DNA of 64,000 bases from Membranipora membranacea (Eukaryota; Bryozoa; Gymnolaemata; Cheilostomatida; Membraniporidae): the NCBI GenBank assembly GCA_914767715.1, contig OU612072.1, positions 5,332,001 to 5,396,000 on the forward strand. Direction: 5' to 3'. A model generated the notes under the pieces. The model did no database searches. It saw only the letters and a program-made list of their open reading frames with translations, and was not told the DNA's origin. Below, in pieces: positions 11,101 through 23,100 of the stretch. How positions within the stretch are numbered: position 1 is the first letter of the stretch; each line of letters begins with the position of its first letter. The position numbers were made by a program, and so were the translations under genes.

Positions 11101-14100
11101 GGGAGAAAAGATTATGGATTATGCAAGAAGTAGAGATTTGGTGCTGGCAAATACTTTCTTTGCCAAAACAGATGAGAAGACCTACACATACAAAAGCGGC
11201 CTTAACCAGACAGTGATTGATTACATCATGATACTTCGAGAAGACTTTGGCAATGTGAAAGACTGTATAGTGATCCCAGGTGAACCAATAGCACCACAGC
11301 TCAGGCTCTTAGTGATGGAATTCAGGATCAGAAAGAGGAGAAAGATAGTGACAGAGACCGATGAAAATCAACTGGTGGAAAATCGAAGAGGAAGAGGGAG
11401 ATGAGCTGGATTGCAAGGTTACAGAGATGTTGGCAGAACAAAGTGAAGTGAGAGATTTGATATGGAATGAGATATACCCGAAAATAATTGAAGCAGCAAA
11501 GGAGTCACTTGGAGTTAGTAAAGGAGGAAGGTACATAGAGAAGAAATCATGGTGGTAGAACAAAGAAGTCAAAGAGGCTGTGAAAAATAAGAAAGAAGCT
11601 TTCAAAGACTGGAAAAGAACAAGATCAAAGGACATAGATAGGATAGTATTCATCAAAGATGAACAAGGAACGATCATGAGTGAAGATAAGGACATCAAAG
11701 AAAGATGGAAGGAGTATTTCAACAAACTACTGAACACCAAAAACAGAATGCCAGAAATAGGAGCAATGGAGAAAGTACAGGGGCCAGTCGAGGACATCAC
11801 GGAGGAAGGAGGAAATCAGACAGGAAGGATTAAATTGAATAAATCGAAGGGACCTGATGAGCTCCCCATAGAAATGATTAAGAAACTAAAGGACACAGGA
11901 ACAACATGGATAACTTCATGTTTCTGGTAAGCTATGAGACGAGGGATTCCAAATGGGTGGCGGGAAAGCAACATTGTCCCACTTTACAGGCAGAAGGGTG
12001 ACCCTCTTAGTTGTGGTAATTACAAGGGTATAAAGCTCCTCAGCCACTCCCTCAAACTTTATGAGAGAGTTATTGAGTCGAGAGAGAGAGAGAGAGTCAG
12101 TCAAGATTTAAGACAATCAATATGGTTTTCAGAGAGGCAAATCAACCACAGAGCCCATGTTTTGCCTACGTGCTACAGGAGAAGTATAGGGAATTCAAAA
12201 AGGAGCTGCATATGGTATTGTTGACCTGGAAAAGGCATATGATACCATCCCAAGAGAGCTAATTTGGCATTGTCTGAGGAAGCGTCATGTGCCTGAAGTA
12301 TACAATGACATCATCAAGGATATGTAGGACTCAACAACAAGAGTGGTAACAAATGTAGGAGAGACAGAAGAAGTAAGAGTGGAAGTTGGACTACACCAAA
12401 GATCAGCCTTTAGCCCATTACTTTTTATAATTATTATGGATGTTATCTCGGATGACAATGGAGAAGACACACAGATGATATGGTTTATGTGATGAGAGTC
12501 GAGACAGTAAGGAAGAGAGATTAGAGGTCTGGAGAAGAAGATTAGAGGATGTGGGCATAAAAGTCAGCAGGTCTAAAACTGAGTACCTACCCCCAAAAGA
12601 CAGTAGTGACAACATCAGATTAAAGGATTTGATGGCCCTGCACATGCCACTTTGCCTCAAAGAACCACATTCATATACCTGGAGACTACAATTCACCAGG
12701 AGGGAGGATGCAAGGCAGAGGTACAAGTTCGCATTGGTAGAGCCTGGGATAAGTGGAGAGGGTTGACGGGAGCATTGTGCGACAGGAAAGTCCCTCAGAA
12801 GTTGAAGGTGGTCATGTATAAGACAGTGATACGCCCGGTGTTATTGTATGGAGCTGAAACATGGCCATTGACAGATTATCTTGCTGAAAGATTCAGTGTA
12901 CGTGAGATGAGAATGTTGCGATACTGTCTTGGAATTAGTCTTGAGGAGCACAAAACCAGCAAAAGGATAAGGCAAGAAGCGAATGTCATGAGTGTGTTAG
13001 ACCTGATGAGAAGAAGAAGGTTGCAATTGGGCACGTGTGCAGAAGAGAGGAAGATGATAACATCAGAAGAGTACATGAGATGAGAGTGGATGGAAGGAGA
13101 AATCAGGGACGCCCAAAGCATAGATGGAAGGATACAATCAGGAAGGATCTCAAATCCTGTTCCCTCAATGAAGAGGATGCTCAGGGCAGAATTAGATGGA
13201 GAAGTTTGATAGAGCTAGGCCTCCGACAGGCACCCGCTACCTGAACAAGACAGAGCGCAGATAGGTGAGGATAGGATTCTGCTATGCGTATGAGACCATG
13301 AATTTGCAATTTTTTATATTTGCTATCATTGGAGCTGATCACACTTTTTGGTATGACAGCCAGGGGAAGTATTATAGAAACCTAATACACATATGTTCTT
13401 GTCTAACGCTTACGTATGGTTAGGGGAACAGATTTGACAAAAATATTCAGTACGATATTTATTATATTATAATTATGATGACTCAGGTTTGATTTTCAGA
13501 TATTACACAAATCTCCCCTAAAAAGATTGGTAACAGTGAAAAACATTTGAATTGCAAATAAATATACATTCAATTTAAAAATTTTAAAACAGAACATTTC
13601 AATATTTAGTTCAATAACTTAATATGTGTATGGAATATTTTTGCAAAATGAATTTAACTGCTCAGTCAATAAAACTTTTCATCCTGACCTGAATTTCATT
13701 GTACTTGATAAGACTCTTATATTTTATAAAATAATTAATAATATGTTATAATTATGTCAAATAATGATCTTAATCTTTTAATATTTTTGAATCAGGAAAA
13801 ACAACAAAATTTTACCTTAACATTTTTACTTCCATCTTGACGTTTCTTTCCTTATATTATTATTGATATCCTCTTTGCCTTGCACCAAGGAATAAGAGAT
13901 GAAAATCAAAAGAACATCAGATCATGAAATCAATAAAAACAAATAAAAACATAAAAAACATATGAGAACAGATTAAAATCATAAAAAAAATAATTAAAAC
14001 AATAAAAAGTCACAAGAAATTTATCTTTATTTTCCAATTTTTCTAATACTTCACCAAATTACCACCACAAATTATTGATACAATTTCCAAAATTTGCAAG

Positions 14101-17100
14101 AGCCGCATTGCATAAGCTTATAAAATCAATACCCATCGGCAAAAGCACTGGTCCTGACCAGATTTGAGTTCGGATGCTGAACAAAACATTTCCCTATGTA
14201 GGTCAAGTGTTCACAGATATTTCCAATAGAATATTTGACAAAAAGGTATTTCCAAAAGTCTGGAAAACTGCTCGAATATCCCCGATCTTTAAGTCAGGGT
14301 CACAAGATGACCCAGGAAGTTATAGACCTAAATTCGTTTTACACGTTCTTTCTATGATATTCGAAAAGCAATTGAATATTAATATTCAGATATTATGAAA
14401 TTAAAACCACCTAATATCTTCGTAGCAGTGAGGTTTTCGCACTGCACATTCATGCAGCGATTCCATACACACAATTAAACTCAAACAAAAGAAGAGTATT
14501 TTTTTGTTTATTGACTTCTGGAAGGCATTTGATTGTGTTGATCACCAAGTATTAAAAAATAAATCTCGAAACTTGAATTTGTGTGAACCAGGCATTATTG
14601 TTGATATCATCCTTTCTACAAGACAGGTCTAAGTATGTTCACTATAAATAGTGCAGCCCAATCAATACAGACTTTATACGGCAGTTTTGCCAGTTTTTCC
14701 TCAAACAGCTGCGACATTGTCAAAGCTATTGCATTTAGGTAGGCCGAATCAACACTTCACTCTAATATTTTTTATTTTCTTAATATTAAGTTGTTCAACG
14801 CAATAGGAAAAAACATTAATTAAACTCCCAGTGGGGGAAGCTTTATAGATTGCTTGTTCAAACCACCATTTTGGTTGGTCTAGTCCCCAGCATCCTTGGA
14901 GGTGTATGTTATTGATAATAATATGAGAAAACAAATTAAAATTAATTTGATATTTATCCATTTTCATGACTAGTATTAGTTATTTTTCATAGGATAAATC
15001 CTATATGGTTGTCTTCTCTCCCGACAGGGGCTCCAACTCTCGTTCAAGCAAATGTGCATGCCGAAAATAGTGTTTTCATAACAAATAATTTTTTCGTGAA
15101 CTGACTGCTGAAGAATGTTGAATGCAATAGTCTTCACTGGTACTACACTTGACCTTGCCTAGTCATGTACAGAAGATGAGAGCATTTTGTTCTAGTCTGT
15201 CTTACAACCTGTTTAACCCCACCTACATCTATCTACGCTCAACCCTTGAACATCTTATTGCCAGATTCAAAACGGGTAGTATAAATATCAACACCATCAA
15301 GACAGGTTCTCGGCCTATTGGCTAAAATCAAAGTGTCACTGCCAATGGCTGATTAGTGCCTGTTTCGGTTTCTGGCAGCTTGCTGCACACTTACGATTAG
15401 GAGGTCCACCATAGCCTCACCTCTAGGATGCATTCTAGTTATCTAGGATGTATCACACCCCAGTACGAGGACAACTTGCGTCCCTCTTTAGGCGCAGCCC
15501 ACCCTCTGTTTTGTCATAAACAGGGTTCTGCTAACAGGTGGCGAAGCGTTAAGACGAGATCCGAACAAAAGGACAAACATACCATCCAATTTTTTTTTCT
15601 AGAAGGAGGGCTTTGTTCTCCACAGCGGTCGGTTGACACTCTACAGTACACACTATACAGTACAATCTCAAAATGACTTTCCTCAACCACCCAGTACTGA
15701 CATCACCAAGATCTCAATTTGCCAAATAAAGCATATACTAAAAACTATTGACACATCAAAAGCATAGCAAGGACTACCCTGCGTGGATTAGCAATTAATG
15801 TAGTGAAGACTATGCCTTCCAGTAGCACAGATGGCAAACCTGGGATATCCATCATTCCACAAGACCGCAAAAAATAACACCCTTCGCCAAAATTCCATCA
15901 CAAGCTGCACCTAAGGATTACCGGCCCATCATGCTACTAAGGCTCATAGACAAAGTCAGAGAGACTTTGATAAAAAGACGACTCCAGAAACAAATATCAC
16001 CAATTCTAGATCCTAACAATAAGGTGTTGGCTGTCCTGATGGCCTTGTGTGCTTACTTGATGTGACAATAGCCCTGGATGACACTACCAGTGTCAGGGCT
16101 CAGCTCATTCTGAATTATTTCAGGAAAAGCATCTGATAAATCATCAACTTCTCCTGTCAGCACTTGCTGACCTCAAAATCCCAACCCCACGTATTTCTCT
16201 GGTGGCAGACTACCTCCACAATCAATCGCAATCCGTTATTCTGAGAAGCAAAAATGTCAAGTCCTCATATCATGTAGTCCGAGGGTGTAGTGATAAAATA
16301 AGCTGATGATACCAAAGTTTTCCAATCACTCTCAAAATCGTCCACAGCTATCTCCAATTGTATCAAAATTGTGGTACAATTTGAACCTTCTGCAGTTGGA
16401 CAGAGATTCATCGATGAATGTATATTTAGTAAAAATACTTGTTTTTTTATTATTATTCTTATTACTGTTTGCCACATTCAAGGGGTTTTTAGTTTTAGAA
16501 GCTTGCACCTCTTTTTATCTGTAAACATTACTGGAGAGAGAGAACTAATTTAAACAAACAAAAAGAAACAAACTATAACTGTTGCACATGTTGAAGTTTC
16601 AAAGTGATCAATGATATCCAACTGTATGGAGTAGTAATATTCTTAGCTACACATGAACACACAGTCGACTCGACAAATTTATATAAATTATTAGCAAAGA
16701 TGTGGCTAGACTCATTTTTCAAGAAGTTGACATTGATTCCAAGAACTTGCGGTTAAACTCATTCCTAGCTACACTACTCTCTAAGACATCTCATTCCGTT
16801 TCCTAGTAAGTGAGACCCTTAAAATCTTTATCACATTTTTGTTAACTTTATGATAAGCATACTGAAGTCTCAATTTGACCATCATCTTCAAACATAAACA
16901 TTCACATAAATGCACTCGCTTTAGCTTCCAACTTTAAATCTTTAATGACAGAGAGGCTGGAAAAGGCAAAGTTGTTGACAAATACTCACCTTTCCAGGAA
17001 ATGGATTAAATTGTGTCAGTGTGAGTGAACTTAAAATACCAGCACAATATTGAACACCATTGCAATTTAAGTTTGCTATGACTTCATTGAAGGGAAGTGA

Positions 17101-20100
17101 ACCCAAATTGAGAGCCGGATTTTTTGTGTGTTATCTGTCCTGTTGCTTGGCGTACAACAAAAGACGCCCAAATAAAAAGAAGAATGCTAAGAACATGATT
17201 AAAGTTTATGAACTTAAAGATTTTCCTATTCAAATATTTTTACGTATTTATTATGAATCTGACATAAAGTACAGATATATATATATATATTATATGATAG
17301 TTTTATTGTCAGCAACGATTCATTCTTTTTAATGCTTTTCATGATGTGAAATAAATGGCAAAAAAAGAAGAATAATACTAAAAAAAGATTCAACAAAAAG
17401 TTGTCTAATGGAAGTTTAGGTAAGTGTGTGTCTCTTCTTGGAAATCGGTGTGTAACAAAAAATCTGAGATATATGGAGGGGATGAATTATTAACAGCCTT
17501 AAATCCTATAATGCAAGTAAAATAGTTGCCTAGCAGTGGTAGGGGTAAATTATTTTAGTGATGTACATGGGTCATTAGTAGGTGACAAAGAAAAGGTGTG
17601 TTGAACATTGGTCACAATTCTCAAGGCTTATTTTTGATTATTGGGTTAGTGATATTGGATGAGCATAAGTTGATATAGATATATATACCATAAATAAGTT
17701 AACAGTGAATGAATTGAAAATAATATTGTTTAGCAGAATGTGTGGTCAAGTAGGGTCTGCATAAGTTAGTTTGTATTTTATCCAAAACACTCTCTAAATC
17801 ACAACTCAATGAAAGAAATCAGATATCTTAGTAGGAGATAGCTCAGTTGGTTAGAGCGCCGTCTTCAACACGTAAGTGATGAAGGTCGTGGGTTCAAACC
17901 CAACTGCAGTCGATCTTCTACTCTTTGGTGTGCTCCGACCTGCCTGCAAACTGAGAGCAAAACTGGCCCAGATATTGCGGCCTTGCCATTAAGGCAAAAT
18001 AATATTTCGCCGCCGATGCTTCGGGATGTGGCGTGTGATATGACATCCGATTTTAATCAAAACCAAGAAGTTCCGTTCCATGTCTTTGAATTATTGACTT
18101 ATTGCCCATTTTTAAATTGGCTGATGAATGCTCTCCAAAAGAACTTAGAGCGTGTGATTTTTTATAGTTCATTCTTATATGATTATCTTTACAACATTTG
18201 TTGATTGAAACCAAATCTTTGTTGCAAATTTGAACTAATGCAGAAGAAACAGAAATGCTTGCTACAAAACAGTGTCATCCGCATGTGAATAATAGTTTGA
18301 GGAGAGAGGTAGATTTTGTAGGTCATTATTATATAAACCTGAAATAAAGTCGGTGCCAGTATCGAACTCCAACATTCATGTCATGTATTCATGGGACTGC
18401 ACCATTATAGTGAACATCCTAAGACCTGTCTTGTAGAAATGATAATATCATCAAAAATGCATGGTTCTCAAAATCGAAGTTTTAAGGTTTATTTTTTAAT
18501 ACTATAGGTGATTAACACAATCAAATGCAACAACTAAAAAACCCGTATTTTGTTTTAAGTTGCTCCAAAGAATGGTCAGAAATAATTTTGTGTATGGAAT
18601 CGCTGCATGAATGTGCAATGCGAAAATGTGACTGCTACGAAGATATTAGGTGGTTTTAATTTTAAAATATTTGAATACTAATACTCAATTGCTTCTCGAA
18701 TTCGAATACACGGGTAAAACAAATAAAGGTCTTAAATTTCCTGGGTCATCTTGTGACCCTGACTTAAAATTCTGAGATAAGCGAGCGGTTTTCTAGACTT
18801 TTAGAATTACACCTTTGTCAAATATTCTATTGACAATAACTGTGAGCACTGGACCCACACAGGGAAATGTTTTGTTCCGCATCCAAACTCAAATCTGGTC
18901 AGGACCAGTGATTTTGCCCATGGGTATTGATTTTGATAGCTTATACAATGCGGCCGTTGTAAATTTTGGAAATTGCATCAATCCTTTGTGATAAGAATTT
19001 GGTAAAGTATTAGAAAAATCGGAAAACAAAGAAACATTTCCCGTAACATTTTGTTGATTTAATGATCTTTTTGTATTAATTATTTTTTGTTTTTATGATT
19101 TTAATTTGTTTTTACGCATTTTATGTTTTTATTAGTTTTTTGTTTTCATGATTTGATGTTGATTTTATTTCTTATGTCATTTCTTGGTGGAAGGAGAAGA
19201 TGATATCAATAATAATATAAGCAAAGAAATGTCAAGATGGAAGTGAAAATGTTAAGGTATATTTTTGTTGTTTTTCTTGATACAAAAATATCAAAAGATT
19301 ATTATTATTATTTGACATAATTATATTATATAATCATTATGTTTATTAAATATAAGAGTATTCTCAAGTACAATAAACTCAGGTCAGGATGATAGGTGTT
19401 ATTGAATAGGCAGTTAAGATTATTTGCAAAAAATATTCCATACACATATTAAGTTATTGAATGAAATATAGAATTATTCTGTAATACAGTTTAAAAATTA
19501 AATATATATATATATATGTGCAATTCAAATGTTTTTCACTGTAAACAATCTTTTAAGGGAAGATTTATGTGATATCTGAAAATCAAAGCTGAGTCATCAT
19601 CATTATAATATAATAAAAATTGTACTGAATTTTTTTGTCAAATCTGATCTCCTAAACGTAGGTCAGCGTAAGACAAGAATAAATATGTGTTTTAGGTTTC
19701 TATAATATTTTCCCTGGCTGTCAACCCAAAAAATGACCCTGCTAGCCCAACTGTGAGATCGCACCCTGGCCCGTCCAAACTCCCAAAAGGTACTTGTTGA
19801 ATAAGGCTATGCAAGGACTTTTTCACTTGTTGTTGGTCCTAATAATTTTAGTTTGTCGGATCTAGTGTTTTACTCATGGTTTGTTCACATATTCAAAGTA
19901 TCTTGAATAATGAATTGAATATGATTTTAATTTAAGTTTTAAAGTTCTGTATTCGAAAAGCATTTGCCCTGGCATGATTTTAAGTTTTTCAATATGACTA
20001 GAAATGTGACCTCCCTGTTCCAATTCCCTTAATGACACGCAAAGCATCTTTTTGTAGAGTCTGTATTGGTCGTAGTTGGCTATCACTTGCGTGGTCGCAT

Positions 20101-23100
20101 AACTCTAATCTGTATATCAATTGAGGATAGAAAAAGCTGTAATATATCTCAACCATTGACTTTGGTCAAAGGCTGGACGGAGTGCTCGCATTATCATCAG
20201 GATTAATTTTTTTTAGGCTTTTAAAATGCTCATGGAAAGTTATGTTGGAGTCTAACTCAAGACCTAAACATTTGGTGGTTCCTTGTTATTTTGAAATAGA
20301 GTTCCCGAATTTAAGCATGTAATCTTCAGGGTTAAAAAGTTGTCTGGGGCTTTAAAAATGATTTGAAATGTTTTCTCATACTCAGTTCATTAAAAGTATT
20401 TTGGCTTCAAGTTGCTGTAGAGTTATCTTCTCATTTTCATACAATTTTGTTCTTATAATGAACTAGAAGTTATCCCACTTTGCCCAATTTCTCATATCCC
20501 GTCCTTGTATCCGACTAAACATAGAGAATTCTTTACAGAAGAAGAATCTAGGATCAAAAATTGAATGTCTCCAAACATTAGAAATTTTATCAGCATACAT
20601 GTTCTTCCTGTATACAGGTATTATTTCAAACTCAAAGCACCAAGCAGAACAATCAATTGTATTAATGTCGTTAAAAACTCTCCATTAACCCTTGCAAGAT
20701 AATAATAGAATAGATAGCGATAGAAATTTGATTTACAATTTCCAATCCAAATTCAATACTACCGCTTTTAATTTTTGCTGGACTGGGTAATAGTTTTTGA
20801 GCGGTTGGATTAAATGAGGTCGCATAATTCATCTACTGGTACTTGAATCAACCCACCTCAACAAGTGATATGAACAAAGTTAGGGCCAGGGATACCCATC
20901 AAACAATTATAAAATATTTTAATCCTACGAAATACACAAGAAGGCCTGACACTATTACATTTCGAACAAGGATATGAATCGTATCGTGACAGCACTAGTT
21001 ACAGGGGTCTTAGCCCATGATTATATTCAAAATTATATTGCGCTAGCCTAAATTATTAGCCATTGTTTTGTAAGCCTAATGCCAGCAACGACTCCTGGTA
21101 TGCCTACCTGTAAATATGAGAGCACTACATAGCAGATCATTTGATTGTAGGACTAAACAGAGAGACATTGCGACAACGCAAACCAACACAATTATGAGAT
21201 TATGTCCACTTAATCTTGTCACCAAACAATAGCTCAAGCGCCTGTTTTTAAAACAATTTTAATTGGCCACACAATTACACATCATTATGAAAATCAGCAC
21301 ATGATAACCCTGAGAATATGAGAAGAATGCTGTGTACAGCCTTTGCTTACAATTGAAATTGCTAGAAAAATAAATTATGCTGTGTTAAACATTGTCCAGC
21401 TCCTATCTCAATTTTGACTTATGAATCCCTATGCTCAATACTAAGACATGCACATATTTTGGTAACCTTCCCTTTATCATAATAGATATATTGCAATTCA
21501 GTATTCATTTTTTGCAGAAATCTTTAATCCAAGAGTTACCCATGCCTGCCTATTGTCAAGCCCTGGGGACTAACCAAACCCATGACCTCCAATACATGCG
21601 TGCTTAGCGACTGACACTCTTAGCGTATACCACCAACTCTTAAATCAATTTCACTCTTCTTAGCACGCTTTCTGCATTAATAAATAATCGAAGCAACTAA
21701 AATATAATCTATTTTAGCCACAATTTCTAAATTTAAAGTTGCATTGCCGTTTGACTAAATAAGCCATCACAAAAGTACAAGGAAAATATTTTCGGACTGA
21801 CAGAGTTAGTATATTGTGGAGGCATGTGTCATATGAGATTATAATAATATTAATTACCATTCACGTCATGGTATCACTGGCTTGCTATGCTTGGCTCAGG
21901 GAGGCTCTACTGGTCGTGGAGCAAGTCAATTGAATAGTATAAAACTCATGCATTTTCCCGACAATCTGTTGTTAGACAAAGGTGAGCTAACCTATATATA
22001 CATGGAAATTACAACTTGACTACACATGAATAAAAAATCTTGTTGAGATTAATCATTGAAATAAGATGGGAAACCAAACAAGACCAATTGTGACCATGAA
22101 TCATTTCCACATTTGATGTTGAATGATGAGATTTTCTGCTAAATTACTCGATTCGAATCAGCACCATCAATAATTTATTTTATAATCAAAATATTTTGTA
22201 AGATGTAGTATTAACAATTTATAATCTTTGGTATTAACAGCAAAGATTGTTAACAGTATTAGGCAAACTGTAGTGGATTATAATTGTACTTGTGGCATTT
22301 GGGACAATGGATTATTGTGCCTCATACATTGATTGAATTGAAAGCTCGTTATAGATGGGGCTTTGTTTAGACAAATGGAGTATATCAAAGGCTAAGGTCT
22401 CTGGCGTATTGCGCAATCGTTAGTATACATCAGGTATACTTTTAAAAAATAGATATACATCTTACATTTTGCTTGTATGCAATTTACAATGATGCAAAAA
22501 TGGTCATTTTTGGACAGCCCTATTCCAAACGACCAAAAAAAAATTGGAAGAAATCGGACTATTGATAGTAGGTTTGCGATACATTACCTTGTTAGTAAAG
22601 GCTGTTTTTTGTAGATTTCTTTGAGAAATAATATTTTTTTTAATATTATTGTTGCTCATTGGGTTTATATTGGTATAATGCATAATTACATGTGGGTCTA
22701 ATTCACCTATGATAAATACACTTCCCTAGAGTGAAGTTCAAAGTTTGGTCAGGAGGAGATAATCACTAAATTCAGCCAATACTTTTAATGAACTGAGTAG
22801 TTTATAACAAGACGGTTGGTGATGCACCATTCATTTATCAAAGGTAAATTTCTTCTCATAATTTCAGGTTCAGTACTAAAAATATTTGTATCATCAGCAA
22901 AAAGTATATAATTTAGATCCGGTGCTGCATTTAAAAGGTCATTAATATAAATCAAAAAATAAAAGTGGCCGATAACCAAACTGCGAGGAACACTAATCTG
23001 TTCTGGCAATAAACCTGACTTAACATCATTTACCAAGACAAACTGTTTTCTATTTAAAAGACAATTTTCTAATAGTCGACAAGAGGGGAAAGAAAATCCG

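Larger units (their letters stand above)
6777..13270 (+). mobile_element. RTE-type LINE, degenerate, interrupted by element X1
   Basis: Bounded by the perfect 18-bp duplication at 6759-6776 and 13271-13288. Left part 6777-7307 and right part 10934-13270 are one element split by the 3.6-kb X1 insertion. Its net length is about 2.9 kb. It encodes an apurinic-type endonuclease and a reverse transcriptase in several frames. GTGAGG-type short repeats near 13262-13276 mark its 3' end, with no poly(A). The product would be the single ORF of an RTE-like LINE that nicks target DNA and primes reverse transcription. Frame breaks make it inactive. Confidence 0.85.

Noticed and set aside
17832-17925. Functional tRNA gene
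   Set aside because: A and B boxes are good, but no regular anticodon stem-loop or 7-bp acceptor stem can be drawn.
7308-22797. One giant inverted duplication (7.3-14.7 kb against 18.4-22.8 kb)
   Set aside because: The mirrored order is striking, but X1 and X2 lie in different LINEs and each has its own 2-bp duplication, so they are independent insertions. Only the 13.3-14.7 / 18.4-19.7 pair may be a true duplication.
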